From Nitrospinae bacterium AH_259_B05_G02_I21 (GTDB lineage: Bacteria > JADFOP01): a stretch of 19,506 nt of DNA. Positions 15,080 to 19,506 of the stretch are shown here, piece by piece (within the stretch, counting starts at the first letter, position 1; the number at the start of each line of letters is the position of its first letter). Position numbers and translations under genes: made by a program. The stretch spans positions 1 through 19,506 of the forward strand of contig JALLOF010000031.1 of the NCBI GenBank assembly GCA_027717595.1, written 5' to 3'. The notes under the pieces were generated by a model. It had not been told where the DNA came from and searched no databases. It saw only the letters and a list, made by a program, of their open reading frames with translations.

Positions 15080-15439
15080 TCAGAAGGCGCCCTGCAGCAG
15101 GCGGACGGCGGGCCGCCTCCAGCGCCCCATGACGACGGAGACCACGTCGAAGCGCCAGTCCACCCCCTCCAGGCCGCGGGCGGCCAGGTAGGTGAGGGCC
15201 AGCCTCTCGAGCCTGCTGCGCTTACGGTGGTCGAGCCCCGCCTCGGGCGGCACCAACCCGCCGGCCGAGCGGCTCTTGACCTCGACGAAGACGACGGTGG
15301 ACCCGTAGGCGCAGACGAGATCGATCTCCCCGGCCGTGCAGCGCCAGTTGCGGTGGAGTATGCGGTAGCCCCGCCGCTTCAAGAACCGCGCCGCCACCCG
15401 CTCGCCTCTCCGGCCTAGGGCCGCCCGCAGATCGGTCAT
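15080..15439 (-). CDS. yraN: YraN family (UPF0102) nuclease-like protein
   Basis: This is a small restriction-endonuclease-fold protein of unresolved role, often near rnhB in genomes. The 119-aa product shows the N-terminal [24 protein letters not shown], then the active-site-like GEIDLV and VFVEVKSR (Asp...Glu-x-Lys). The ATG overlaps the stop of the upstream secreted-protein gene (ATGA at 15439-15436), which argues for coupling. It is last in the rplS-rnhB cluster, 12 bp before the rplM -35. Confidence 0.93.
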   Translation of the reverse strand: MTDLRAALGRRGERVAARFLKRRGYRILHRNWRCTAGEIDLVCAYGSTVVFVEVKSRSAGGLVPPEAGLDHRKRSRLERLALTYLAARGLEGVDWRFDVVSVVMGRWRRPAVRLLQGAF

Positions 15440-16209
15440 TGGGCGGGCTCCTCTCGACCCTTGACCTCCAGCTCCAGCTCCAGCCCTTCGGCCGAGCGGT
15501 GCCGGGCCGACGGGGCTGGCAGAGAGGGCTCCTCTCCGGGCCGGGCCGGGGCGGTGACCTCTACGCTCAACTCCTCACGCCTCGGGGCTTTAGGGATGAG
15601 AGAGAGGTCGAGATTGCCGGAGTAGACCTTGCCGCGGGCCCACAGCGGCTCGATGGCGAGATCCAGGACGTCCGTTAAGACGGCGAGCCGCTCAATCTGG
15701 ATGTCGTCGCGATCGAACATCGTATAGGGGTTGCTCTCGACGGTCACCAGATACGTGCCCCCCTTCAGGTGGACGGGCTCCGACTGGAAGCTCGCGTGGT
15801 TGTGGCGGGGCTCGAGCAGGCCGACCTTCGTCCGCTCGGCCACTCGCGCCTCTTCGATCCGCTCCACATAGACGGTCCCGCCGGCCTTGAGGCCGAAGTA
15901 GATCTGCAGGGTGGAGCCGGTATCGACCCCGATGACCTTCCCGATGACGATCGAGACCGCTCCGTCGCGCCCGAGGCTGAAGGGGAAGGAGTACTTCCAT
16001 CCCGCCACCTTTTGGGCCAGCAGCTCCCCATCGGCGGCGTAGCGGTTGAAGACGCCGTCGCCCAGGTGGTAGCGGCCCGTATCGAGGAGCACGACACGCC
16101 CAGACTTCTCCCCTGTCTTCTCTCCTGCCCTCTCCCCGGCGGCCCACGCCGGGGCTGCGAGCCACAGGGCCGCCACGAGCGCCACGCTAGAGCGGAACGT
16201 CATCCTCAC
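15436..16209 (-). CDS. Predicted secreted protein of unknown function
   Basis: I do not recognise the family. The 257-aa product starts with a clear Sec signal peptide (MTFRSSVALVAALWLAAPAWAAGE), so it is exported. A beta-rich central part follows, with GDGVFNRYAADGELLAQKVAGWKYSFPF, IVIGKVIGVDTGSTLQIYFGLKAGGTVYVERIEE and GGTYLVTVESNPYTMFDRDDIQIERLAVLTDVL. The C-terminal third is Pro/Glu-rich (EVTAPARPGEEPSLPAPSARH...). I chose GTG 16209 because GGAGG lies eight bases upstream; ATG 16203 two codons later is nearly equivalent. The longer frame to 16278 lacks support. It lies between rnhB (about 93 bp away) and yraN (4-bp overlap). Confidence 0.8.
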   Translation of the reverse strand: MRMTFRSSVALVAALWLAAPAWAAGERAGEKTGEKSGRVVLLDTGRYHLGDGVFNRYAADGELLAQKVAGWKYSFPFSLGRDGAVSIVIGKVIGVDTGSTLQIYFGLKAGGTVYVERIEEARVAERTKVGLLEPRHNHASFQSEPVHLKGGTYLVTVESNPYTMFDRDDIQIERLAVLTDVLDLAIEPLWARGKVYSGNLDLSLIPKAPRREELSVEVTAPARPGEEPSLPAPSARHRSAEGLELELEVKGREEPAQ

Positions 16210-16302
16210 GCTTCGGGCCTCCGGCTCTCGATAGGTAAAGACGGCCAAGCCAGGCGGTGACTTACCACCTTGACGCACTGTAGGGAGAAGACGGCGGTGG
16301 TG

Positions 16303-16938
16303 TCAAGACGGGCCGAAGAGGCTTTGGGGCCGGGCCCCTTCCTCGAAGAACTCCCGGACCCCGCGGAAGCTCCTCCGGTGGATGGGCGACGGGCCGTGGC
16401 GGGCCAGGGCCGCCCGATGCGCTTTGGTGGCGTAGCCTTTGTGGCGCTCGAAGGCGTAACCGGGGTACTCGGAGCCATAGCCTTCCATGAGCCGATCCCT
16501 GGTCACTTTGGCGATGATGCTCGCCGCCGCGATCGAGCGGCTCCGGCGGTCGCCCTTGACGATGGTCGTCTGCGGTAGGTCCACCTCGGGCCCCGCGAGG
16601 CCGTCAACCAGGAGGTAGTCGGGCTCTACCGTGAGGTCCTCCACCGCGCGGCCCATCGCGAGCTTCGTCGCCCGATAGATGTTGAGTTTATCGATGAGGG
16701 ACGCCTCGACGACCCCAACCCCGACGCTCACGGCGGTGGAGAGGATGACCTCGTAGGCCTCGAGGCGCTGAGTCGGGGTGAGCTGCTTGGAGTCGAGCAG
16801 GAGGGGATGGGAGGTCTTGGGCGGGAGGATGACGGCGCCCGCGACGACGGGGCCGGCCAGGGGGCCCCGGCCCGCCTCATCGAGACCCGCCACGCGCGAG
16901 AAGCCTCGCTCGGCGGCCTGGCGCTCGTAACGGTCCAT
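16303..16938 (-). CDS. rnhB: Ribonuclease HII
   Basis: It cleaves RNA in RNA-DNA hybrids and starts removal of misincorporated ribonucleotides. The product is 211 aa. The catalytic Asp-Glu is in [23 protein letters not shown] (D20, E21). Further signatures are [28 protein letters not shown] (catalytic Asp), [24 protein letters not shown], and the C-terminal [13 protein letters not shown] plus HRRSFRGV. The ATG start at 16938 has little Shine-Dalgarno; it is 35 bp after rplS, a common rplS-rnhB order. Confidence 0.98.
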   Translation of the reverse strand: MDRYERQAAERGFSRVAGLDEAGRGPLAGPVVAGAVILPPKTSHPLLLDSKQLTPTQRLEAYEVILSTAVSVGVGVVEASLIDKLNIYRATKLAMGRAVEDLTVEPDYLLVDGLAGPEVDLPQTTIVKGDRRSRSIAAASIIAKVTRDRLMEGYGSEYPGYAFERHKGYATKAHRAALARHGPSPIHRRSFRGVREFFEEGARPQSLFGPS

Positions 16939-16973
16939 CGCAGACGCGAAGAGAAGGAGTGATGACGAGGCGC

Positions 16974-17324
16974 TTATCTCAGGCCCTTCTCCTTTATCCG
17001 GGCCTTGCGGCCTCGCAGTTCTCGTAGGTAGTAGAGCTTCGCCCGGCGGACCTTGCCGAGGCGGACGACCTCGATCTTCGCGATGCGGGGCGAGTGCAGT
17101 GGGAAGGTCCGCTCCACCCCGATCCCGTAGGAGATCTTCCGGACGGTGAAGCTCTCGCGCAGGCCGCCGCCGCGCCGGGCGATGACGGGCCCCTCGAAGA
17201 CCTGGATCCGCTCTTTCTCGCCCTCGACGATGCGCATGTGGACCCTGACGGAGTCGCCGGGGGCGAACTCCGGCACGTCGGCGCGCATCTGCTCTTTCTC
17301 GAGGAAATCCAACGTATTGGACAC
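16974..17324 (-). CDS. rplS: 50S ribosomal protein L19
   Basis: It is a large-subunit protein at the subunit interface. The 116-aa product contains [91 protein letters not shown], a full family match. I chose GTG 17324 because GGAGAGG lies eight bases upstream and the product begins with the usual LDFLEKEQ helix. The ATG at 17348 lies upstream of that site and is rejected. No trmD or rimM precedes it; it is the first gene behind its own promoter. Confidence 0.97.
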   Translation of the reverse strand: MSNTLDFLEKEQMRADVPEFAPGDSVRVHMRIVEGEKERIQVFEGPVIARRGGGLRESFTVRKISYGIGVERTFPLHSPRIAKIEVVRLGKVRRAKLYYLRELRGRKARIKEKGLR

Positions 17325-17356
17325 GGCTTCTCTACCTCTCCTCAACATTGCGCCGA

Positions 17357-17385
17357 AGTGTAGCCGAGCGTGAAGGTGCTGTCAA
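17357..17385 (-). promoter_or_regulatory. rplS promoter
   Basis: On the minus strand, TTGACA (17380-17385, perfect) and TACACT (17357-17362) are 17 bp apart, with a predicted start near 17350. It would drive rplS-rnhB and probably the secreted protein and yraN. Confidence 0.8.
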
Positions 17386-17423
17386 GGCGGATGGCCTCTT
17401 CCGCTCGACTTCAATATTGCAGA

Positions 17424-17460
17424 TTAGACACTTTTAGACACTTTTAGACACTATTAGACA
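17424..17460. repeat. 10-bp tandem repeat TTAGACACTT, 3.7 copies
   Basis: Units start at 17424, 17434, 17444 and 17454; the last two are slightly degenerate. The period equals about one DNA helical turn. An inverted copy, GTGTCTAA, is at 17532-17539. The array lies 39 bp upstream of the rplS -35. It could be a set of same-face protein-binding sites. The remainder of 17461-17604 shows a GC hairpin near 17572-17595 but no gene. Confidence 0.7.
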
Positions 17461-17604
17461 GCGCCCATATCACTGTACCCTATTGATTGAATTGATGTTA
17501 TGAAATCGCACGCCGCCCTGCGAGCTGCAGGGTGTCTAACGGCATAGATTTCTCGTTATGTGAATATTTTCCCCTCCCCGGCTGGGGACGGGGTGTCCGA
17601 AAAA

Positions 17605-17667
17605 ACGGGTAGCCCGGGTCGCCCCTGACCCGGGCACCTTACCATGTAGGGACCCGCCTAAGGCGGG
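17605..17667. repeat. 63-bp double-hairpin repeat, copy 1
   Basis: The first stem is GCCCGGGTC / GACCCGGGC around the loop GCCCCT. A linker, ACCTTACCATG plus a few bases, follows. The second stem is CCCGCCT / AGGCGGG around one base. A second copy is at 17973-18035 in the same orientation, 55 of 63 bases identical. It lies just downstream of the DUF2283 gene. Confidence 0.8.
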
Positions 17668-17680
17668 CCTGAGGCGGACC

Positions 17681-17881
17681 CTAGGAGGTATCGAACTGGA
17701 TGGTCTTCAGCTTCTCGGCGGGAACCCGGTCTTTTAGCCCGAGAATCTCGATCCCGACGACCTGCCCCTTCTCGTTGAAATCGAGGACGACGCCTGGCTC
17801 GACCTCCTCGGACTTCACAATCGCCTCTTCGTCGAGACGAAAGTAGAGGGCGTCGTTTTTCTCGTCAACCTTGAGCCTCAT
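17681..17881 (-). CDS. DUF2283 family protein
   Basis: The 66-aa protein shows the DUF2283 pattern: MRLKVDEKNDALYFRLDEEAIVKSEEVEPGVVLDFNEKGQVVGIEIL. Function is unknown; such proteins are small, cytoplasmic and often in accessory DNA. The ATG at 17881 fits the family start. The open frame extends to 18061 but crosses the repeat at 17973-18035, so the longer form is rejected. No Shine-Dalgarno is visible. The gene is bracketed by two direct copies of a 63-bp double-hairpin repeat, as if carried in a small mobile cassette. Confidence 0.85.
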   Translation of the reverse strand: MRLKVDEKNDALYFRLDEEAIVKSEEVEPGVVLDFNEKGQVVGIEILGLKDRVPAEKLKTIQFDTS

Positions 17882-17941
17882 AGCAGGGAGAATAGCAGAC
17901 TTGGCGGGGAAACAAAACCTCTTCTTATGAATCGGGCAGTC

Positions 17942-17960
17942 GGTCCGCCTGAGGCGGGCC
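17942..17960. repeat. Palindrome of the CCGCCTNAGGCGG type
   Basis: GGTCCGCCT and AGGCGGGCC pair around one central base with one G-T wobble. The same core occurs at 17653-17667 and 18018-18038 (inside the 63-bp repeats) and at 19423-19437. Confidence 0.65.
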
Positions 17961-17972
17961 CCTGTCCGTGTT

Positions 17973-18035
17973 ACGGGTAGTCGGGGTCGCCCCTGACCCC
18001 GACACCTTACCATGCAGGGATCCGCCTGAGGCGGA
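17973..18035. repeat. 63-bp double-hairpin repeat, copy 2
   Basis: Stem 1 is GTCGGGGTC / GACCCCGAC around the loop GCCCCT. Stem 2 is GGATCCGCCT / AGGCGGATCC around one base (to 18038). Of the eight differences from copy 1, six form three compensated base pairs. It lies upstream of the DUF2283 start. Confidence 0.8.
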
Positions 18036-18051
18036 TCCGCAACAAAACCAC

Positions 18052-18072
18052 GGACAGCCATAAAGGCTGTCC
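18052..18072 (+). repeat. Short hairpin repeat (family 1), copy 2
   Basis: Arms GGACAGCC / GGCTGTCC enclose ATAAA. Adjacent CAC and GTG extend the stem to 11 bp. Compared with the copies at 174 and 19297, two base pairs are swapped (GG/CC to CC/GG) with pairing kept. Confidence 0.8.
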
Positions 18073-18150
18073 GTGCGGATTAGGGGTGCTCACGCTCCCT
18101 CAAGCCGCGAATATCTTTTGGGCTTCTAGCTGGGTTTCCAGCGCCGCGGG

Positions 18151-18543
18151 CTACTCTCCGCGCGCCTCCCGGTGCCAGGTTTTGGCTGTGTACTGGATCG
18201 CCTCCTTGAAGTCCTGCTTGAGGACGGGGTCGGCGGCGACCTGTCGGACGCGCCTCTGCCACTGGTCGAACCCGAAGTCCATGCCCTCCTTGATGGTCTG
18301 CTTCATCCTGGCGCGGGCGAGGGCCGCCTGGGCGGGCGTGATGCTGGTGAAGTTGCGCACCTCGAGGCCCGTGGCCGTAAGGACCGCCGAGGCCATCATC
18401 CTGTTGAACTTCGAGGCGTAGGGCTGGATGAGCATGGAGCGGGCCGCGAAAAGCACTATAAGAAGCATCAGGCCCCAGACGGCCGCGCGCGCGACTTCCC
18501 TCCCGACCATCTCTCCGAGCGGTTGCTGGTTAGGCGTACTCAT
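18151..18543 (-). CDS. Unknown protein with one N-terminal membrane helix
   Basis: The 130-aa product is not recognised. A hydrophobic helix at about residues 20-37 (AAVWGLMLLIVLFAARSMLI) follows a short polar N-terminus. A mostly helical, Arg/Lys- and Gln-rich domain then follows (QAALARARMKQTIKEGMDFGFDQWQRRVRQVAADPVLKQDFKEAIQY). No cleavage site is obvious, so it is likely anchored with the C-terminal part on one side of the membrane. The ATG at 18543 has AAGGAGG seven bases upstream, which fixes the start firmly. The 5' region contains a palindrome at 18566-18581. It is in the same orientation as mgtC, 152 bp downstream of it. Confidence 0.8.
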   Translation of the reverse strand: MSTPNQQPLGEMVGREVARAAVWGLMLLIVLFAARSMLIQPYASKFNRMMASAVLTATGLEVRNFTSITPAQAALARARMKQTIKEGMDFGFDQWQRRVRQVAADPVLKQDFKEAIQYTAKTWHREARGE

Positions 18544-18565
18544 GGCGTTTCCTCCTTGTGACCTG

Positions 18566-18581
18566 CAAGACCTTGGTCTTG
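18566..18581. promoter_or_regulatory. Palindrome in the leader of the 18543 gene
   Basis: CAAGACC and GGTCTTG, 7-bp arms around TT, lie 22 bp upstream of the start codon. It could be an operator or a small leader hairpin. Confidence 0.4.
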
Positions 18582-18646
18582 GTGACGGCGGTTGGCTCTA
18601 CTAAGAATATGTTTCTTCAGGAGTTATTTTGCAAAAGGAGAACACC

Positions 18647-18669
18647 GGGGGAGGGGGGTGGGGCGGGGG
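18647..18669 (+). other. Predicted G-quadruplex
   Basis: Four G-runs of 5, 6, 4 and 5 are separated by single bases (A, T, C). This is the shortest-loop, most stable class of intramolecular quadruplex motif. It lies in the intergenic region 18544-18695, 27 bp before the mgtC 3' end coordinate, on the strand opposite the flanking genes' sense strand. Confidence 0.8.
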
Positions 18670-18695
18670 TTGAGGCTGGGACGGCAGCCGGCTGG

Positions 18696-19097
18696 TCAGT
18701 CAAGGCGGTGGGGCAGGAACAGCACGACCAGGGTAATCGCCGTGGTCGTGATGGTGACGAGGTAGAGGCCGGCGCCGGCCCCGAGCCCTATCGCGGCGAC
18801 GATCCAGATGGTGGCCGCCGTCGTCAGGCCGGCGATGAGCCCCTCTTCGCGGCGAATAATGGCCCCGGCCCCGAGAAAACCGACGCCTGCGACGATCCCT
18901 GCGGCGATGCGGGACGGGTCGGCGATGCCCCCAAAACCGTAATGCGAGGTGATCGTGAACATCGCCGCCCCGAGGCATATAAGGATGTGGGTCCTCCAGC
19001 CGGCCGCTTTGCCCGCCTTCGTCCGCTGGTAGCCGATGGAGCCCCCCAGCCCGGCTGCCAGGAAGAGACGAAACATCATTTCCAGGTTCATGAGCAT
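18696..19097 (-). CDS. MgtC/SapB family membrane protein
   Basis: The 133-aa product matches the hydrophobic N-terminal domain of the MgtC family. It has LFLAAGLGGSIGYQRTKAGKAAGWRTHILICLGAAMF, IAAGIVAGVGFLGAGAIIR and GLTTAATIWIVAAIGLGAGAGLY, about four membrane segments. MgtC proteins are linked to growth in low magnesium and to acid or membrane-potential homeostasis. The C-terminal soluble ACT-like domain of longer members is absent (short SapB-like form). The usual Glu in the GxER segment reads Gln (GYQR). I chose ATG 19097; ATGs at 19091 and 19085 or thereabouts are possible and none has a clear Shine-Dalgarno. The open frame further upstream crosses hairpin repeats and is rejected. Confidence 0.88.
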   Translation of the reverse strand: MLMNLEMMFRLFLAAGLGGSIGYQRTKAGKAAGWRTHILICLGAAMFTITSHYGFGGIADPSRIAAGIVAGVGFLGAGAIIRREEGLIAGLTTAATIWIVAAIGLGAGAGLYLVTITTTAITLVVLFLPHRLD

Positions 19098-19182
19098 GAC
19101 CGCACCATGGTAAGAACTTTCTCGGCGGCTTTCAACAAAAATCGCTCTCTGGAGGGCCGTTAGGGCGATTGGGTCTTTGTGG

Positions 19183-19203
19183 GGACAAGGTTTATCCCTG
19201 CCC
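19183..19203 (-). repeat. Short hairpin repeat (family 1), copy 3, degenerate
   Basis: GGACAAGG / CCCTGCCC enclose TTTAT, with two arm mismatches. It is inverted relative to copy 4, 12 bp away, so the two form a REP-doublet-like arrangement. Confidence 0.7.
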
Positions 19204-19215
19204 GCAAAAAACCAC

Positions 19216-19236
19216 GGACAGCCATAAAGGCTGTCC
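19216..19236 (+). repeat. Short hairpin repeat (family 1), copy 4
   Basis: GGACAGCC / GGCTGTCC enclose ATAAA and are followed by CTACA, as in copies 1 and 5. Confidence 0.8.
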
Positions 19237-19296
19237 CTACACAGGCAAAAAAAACTAACGAAGACGGCGGCTCCCGCCTTTGACCTTTGAATGTAG

Positions 19297-19317
19297 GGAC
19301 AGGGTTTATCCCTGTCC
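19297..19317 (-). repeat. Short hairpin repeat (family 1), copy 5
   Basis: GGACAGGG / CCCTGTCC enclose TTTAT; the reverse complement equals copy 1 in both the arms and the flank CTA. The adjoining GCAAAAA is shared with copy 3. Confidence 0.8.
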
Positions 19318-19351
19318 GCAAAAACAATCTCGGAAAAAACCACCCTCCATT

Positions 19352-19387
19352 CGGGAAATACGGGAAGTACGCGAAGTGCGGGACGAC
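19352..19387. repeat. Degenerate 9-bp tandem repeat
   Basis: Four units read CGGGAAATA, CGGGAAGTA, CGCGAAGTG, CGGGACGAC. They are non-coding as far as I can see, 70 bp before the plus-strand gene at 19457. Confidence 0.5.
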
Positions 19388-19422
19388 AAGCCGCGCGTTT
19401 TATGCTTGATGATAAGAGAGAC

Positions 19423-19437
19423 CCCGCCTCAGGCGGG
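19423..19437. repeat. Palindrome of the CCGCCTNAGGCGG type, right edge
   Basis: CCCGCCT and AGGCGGG pair around one base, 19 bp upstream of the gene at 19457. Apart from this and the repeats listed, 19098-19456 shows no gene. Confidence 0.65.
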
Positions 19438-19456
19438 CCCGGCTTTGGAGGAGACC

Positions 19457-19506
19457 ATGACGAGCGACGCCCTGACCGACCAGCAGTCCCAGGCCATCGT
19501 CCACCT
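19457..19506 (+). CDS. Start of a plus-strand gene, possibly UvrD/Rep-like helicase (partial)
   Basis: ATG 19457 follows GGAGGAG at proper spacing, a convincing start. Only 16 full codons are inside the window: MTSDALTDQQSQAIVH. The LTDQQSQAI stretch resembles the Q-motif at the beginning of UvrD/Rep/PcrA helicases (L-N/T-x-x-Q-x-x-A-I/V), which normally precedes the Walker A. The Walker A would lie outside the window, so the family is a guess; that a gene starts here is much more certain. Confidence 0.6.
   Translation, partial: MTSDALTDQQSQAIVH

Noticed and set aside
17424-17460. CRISPR array
   Set aside because: The repeats are 10 bp with no spacers, and no cas genes are present. No other regularly spaced direct repeats are seen in the window.
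17882-18061. 60-residue N-terminal extension of the DUF2283 protein
   Set aside because: It would translate the 63-bp hairpin repeat and a REP-like element; the family begins at the internal ATG 17881.
18558-19163. 201-codon plus-strand frame opposite mgtC
   Set aside because: Runs through the G-quadruplex and opposite a recognisable membrane protein; translation is Gly/Asp/Arg-rich low complexity.
19098-19343. 82-residue N-terminal extension of the MgtC-like protein
   Set aside because: It reads through three hairpin repeats; the repeated RDKPCP sequence comes from them, not from a domain.

Overview
This window is a piece of GC-rich bacterial chromosome carrying mostly housekeeping genes. 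Nearly every recognisable gene is on the minus strand; the exceptions are one orphan gene at 9374-10105 and a gene that begins at the right edge. I place it only as a Gram-negative-type bacterium of deltaproteobacterial / NC10 / Tectomicrobia-like gene order. That is an inference from gene order (rplM-rpsI-argC, rplS-rnhB-yraN, pgpA-cinA-thpR-recA-recX), not a phylogenetic result.

Layout, read in the direction of transcription (right to left). (1) 19506-17325: a repeat-rich, loosely packed region with the start of a plus-strand gene (possibly a UvrD-like helicase), a short MgtC/SapB membrane protein, an unknown one-helix membrane protein and a DUF2283 protein. Between them lie several families of palindromic repeats. 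(2) 17385-15080: a strong promoter drives rplS, rnhB, an unknown secreted protein and yraN. (3) 15067-11821: a near-consensus promoter drives rplM-rpsI, which ends in an intrinsic terminator. argC and argJ follow; argJ is broken by a single-base frameshift in a run of nine G. (4) 11820-9280: an AT-richer islet between argJ and the rpsB promoter. It holds an exported dienelactone-hydrolase-like protein whose nucleophile position is Gly, an orphan membrane protein, and several terminal-repeat-like sequences. (5) 9279-195: a long, tightly packed run rpsB-tsf-pyrH-frr-uppS-cdsA-dxr-pgpA-pncC-thpR-recA-recX, with several stop/start overlaps (GTGA, ATGA).

The genes of block 5 join translation (S2, EF-Ts, RRF), UMP supply (PyrH), undecaprenyl and phospholipid synthesis (UppS, CdsA, PgpA), the MEP isoprenoid pathway (Dxr), pyridine-nucleotide salvage (PncC) and recombination (RecA, RecX). 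Dxr supplies isoprenoid precursors that UppS elongates, and CdsA makes the CDP-diacylglycerol from which PgpA's substrate derives.

The least expected content is the non-coding repeats. A 62-bp element is present twice in opposite orientation, with 45 of 45 identical bases in its two end blocks. A family of five short hairpins shows compensatory arm changes. Two 63-bp double-hairpin repeats bracket the DUF2283 gene, and six of their eight differences preserve base pairing. I see no CRISPR array, rRNA, tRNA or transposase. I found no convincing new multi-gene system.
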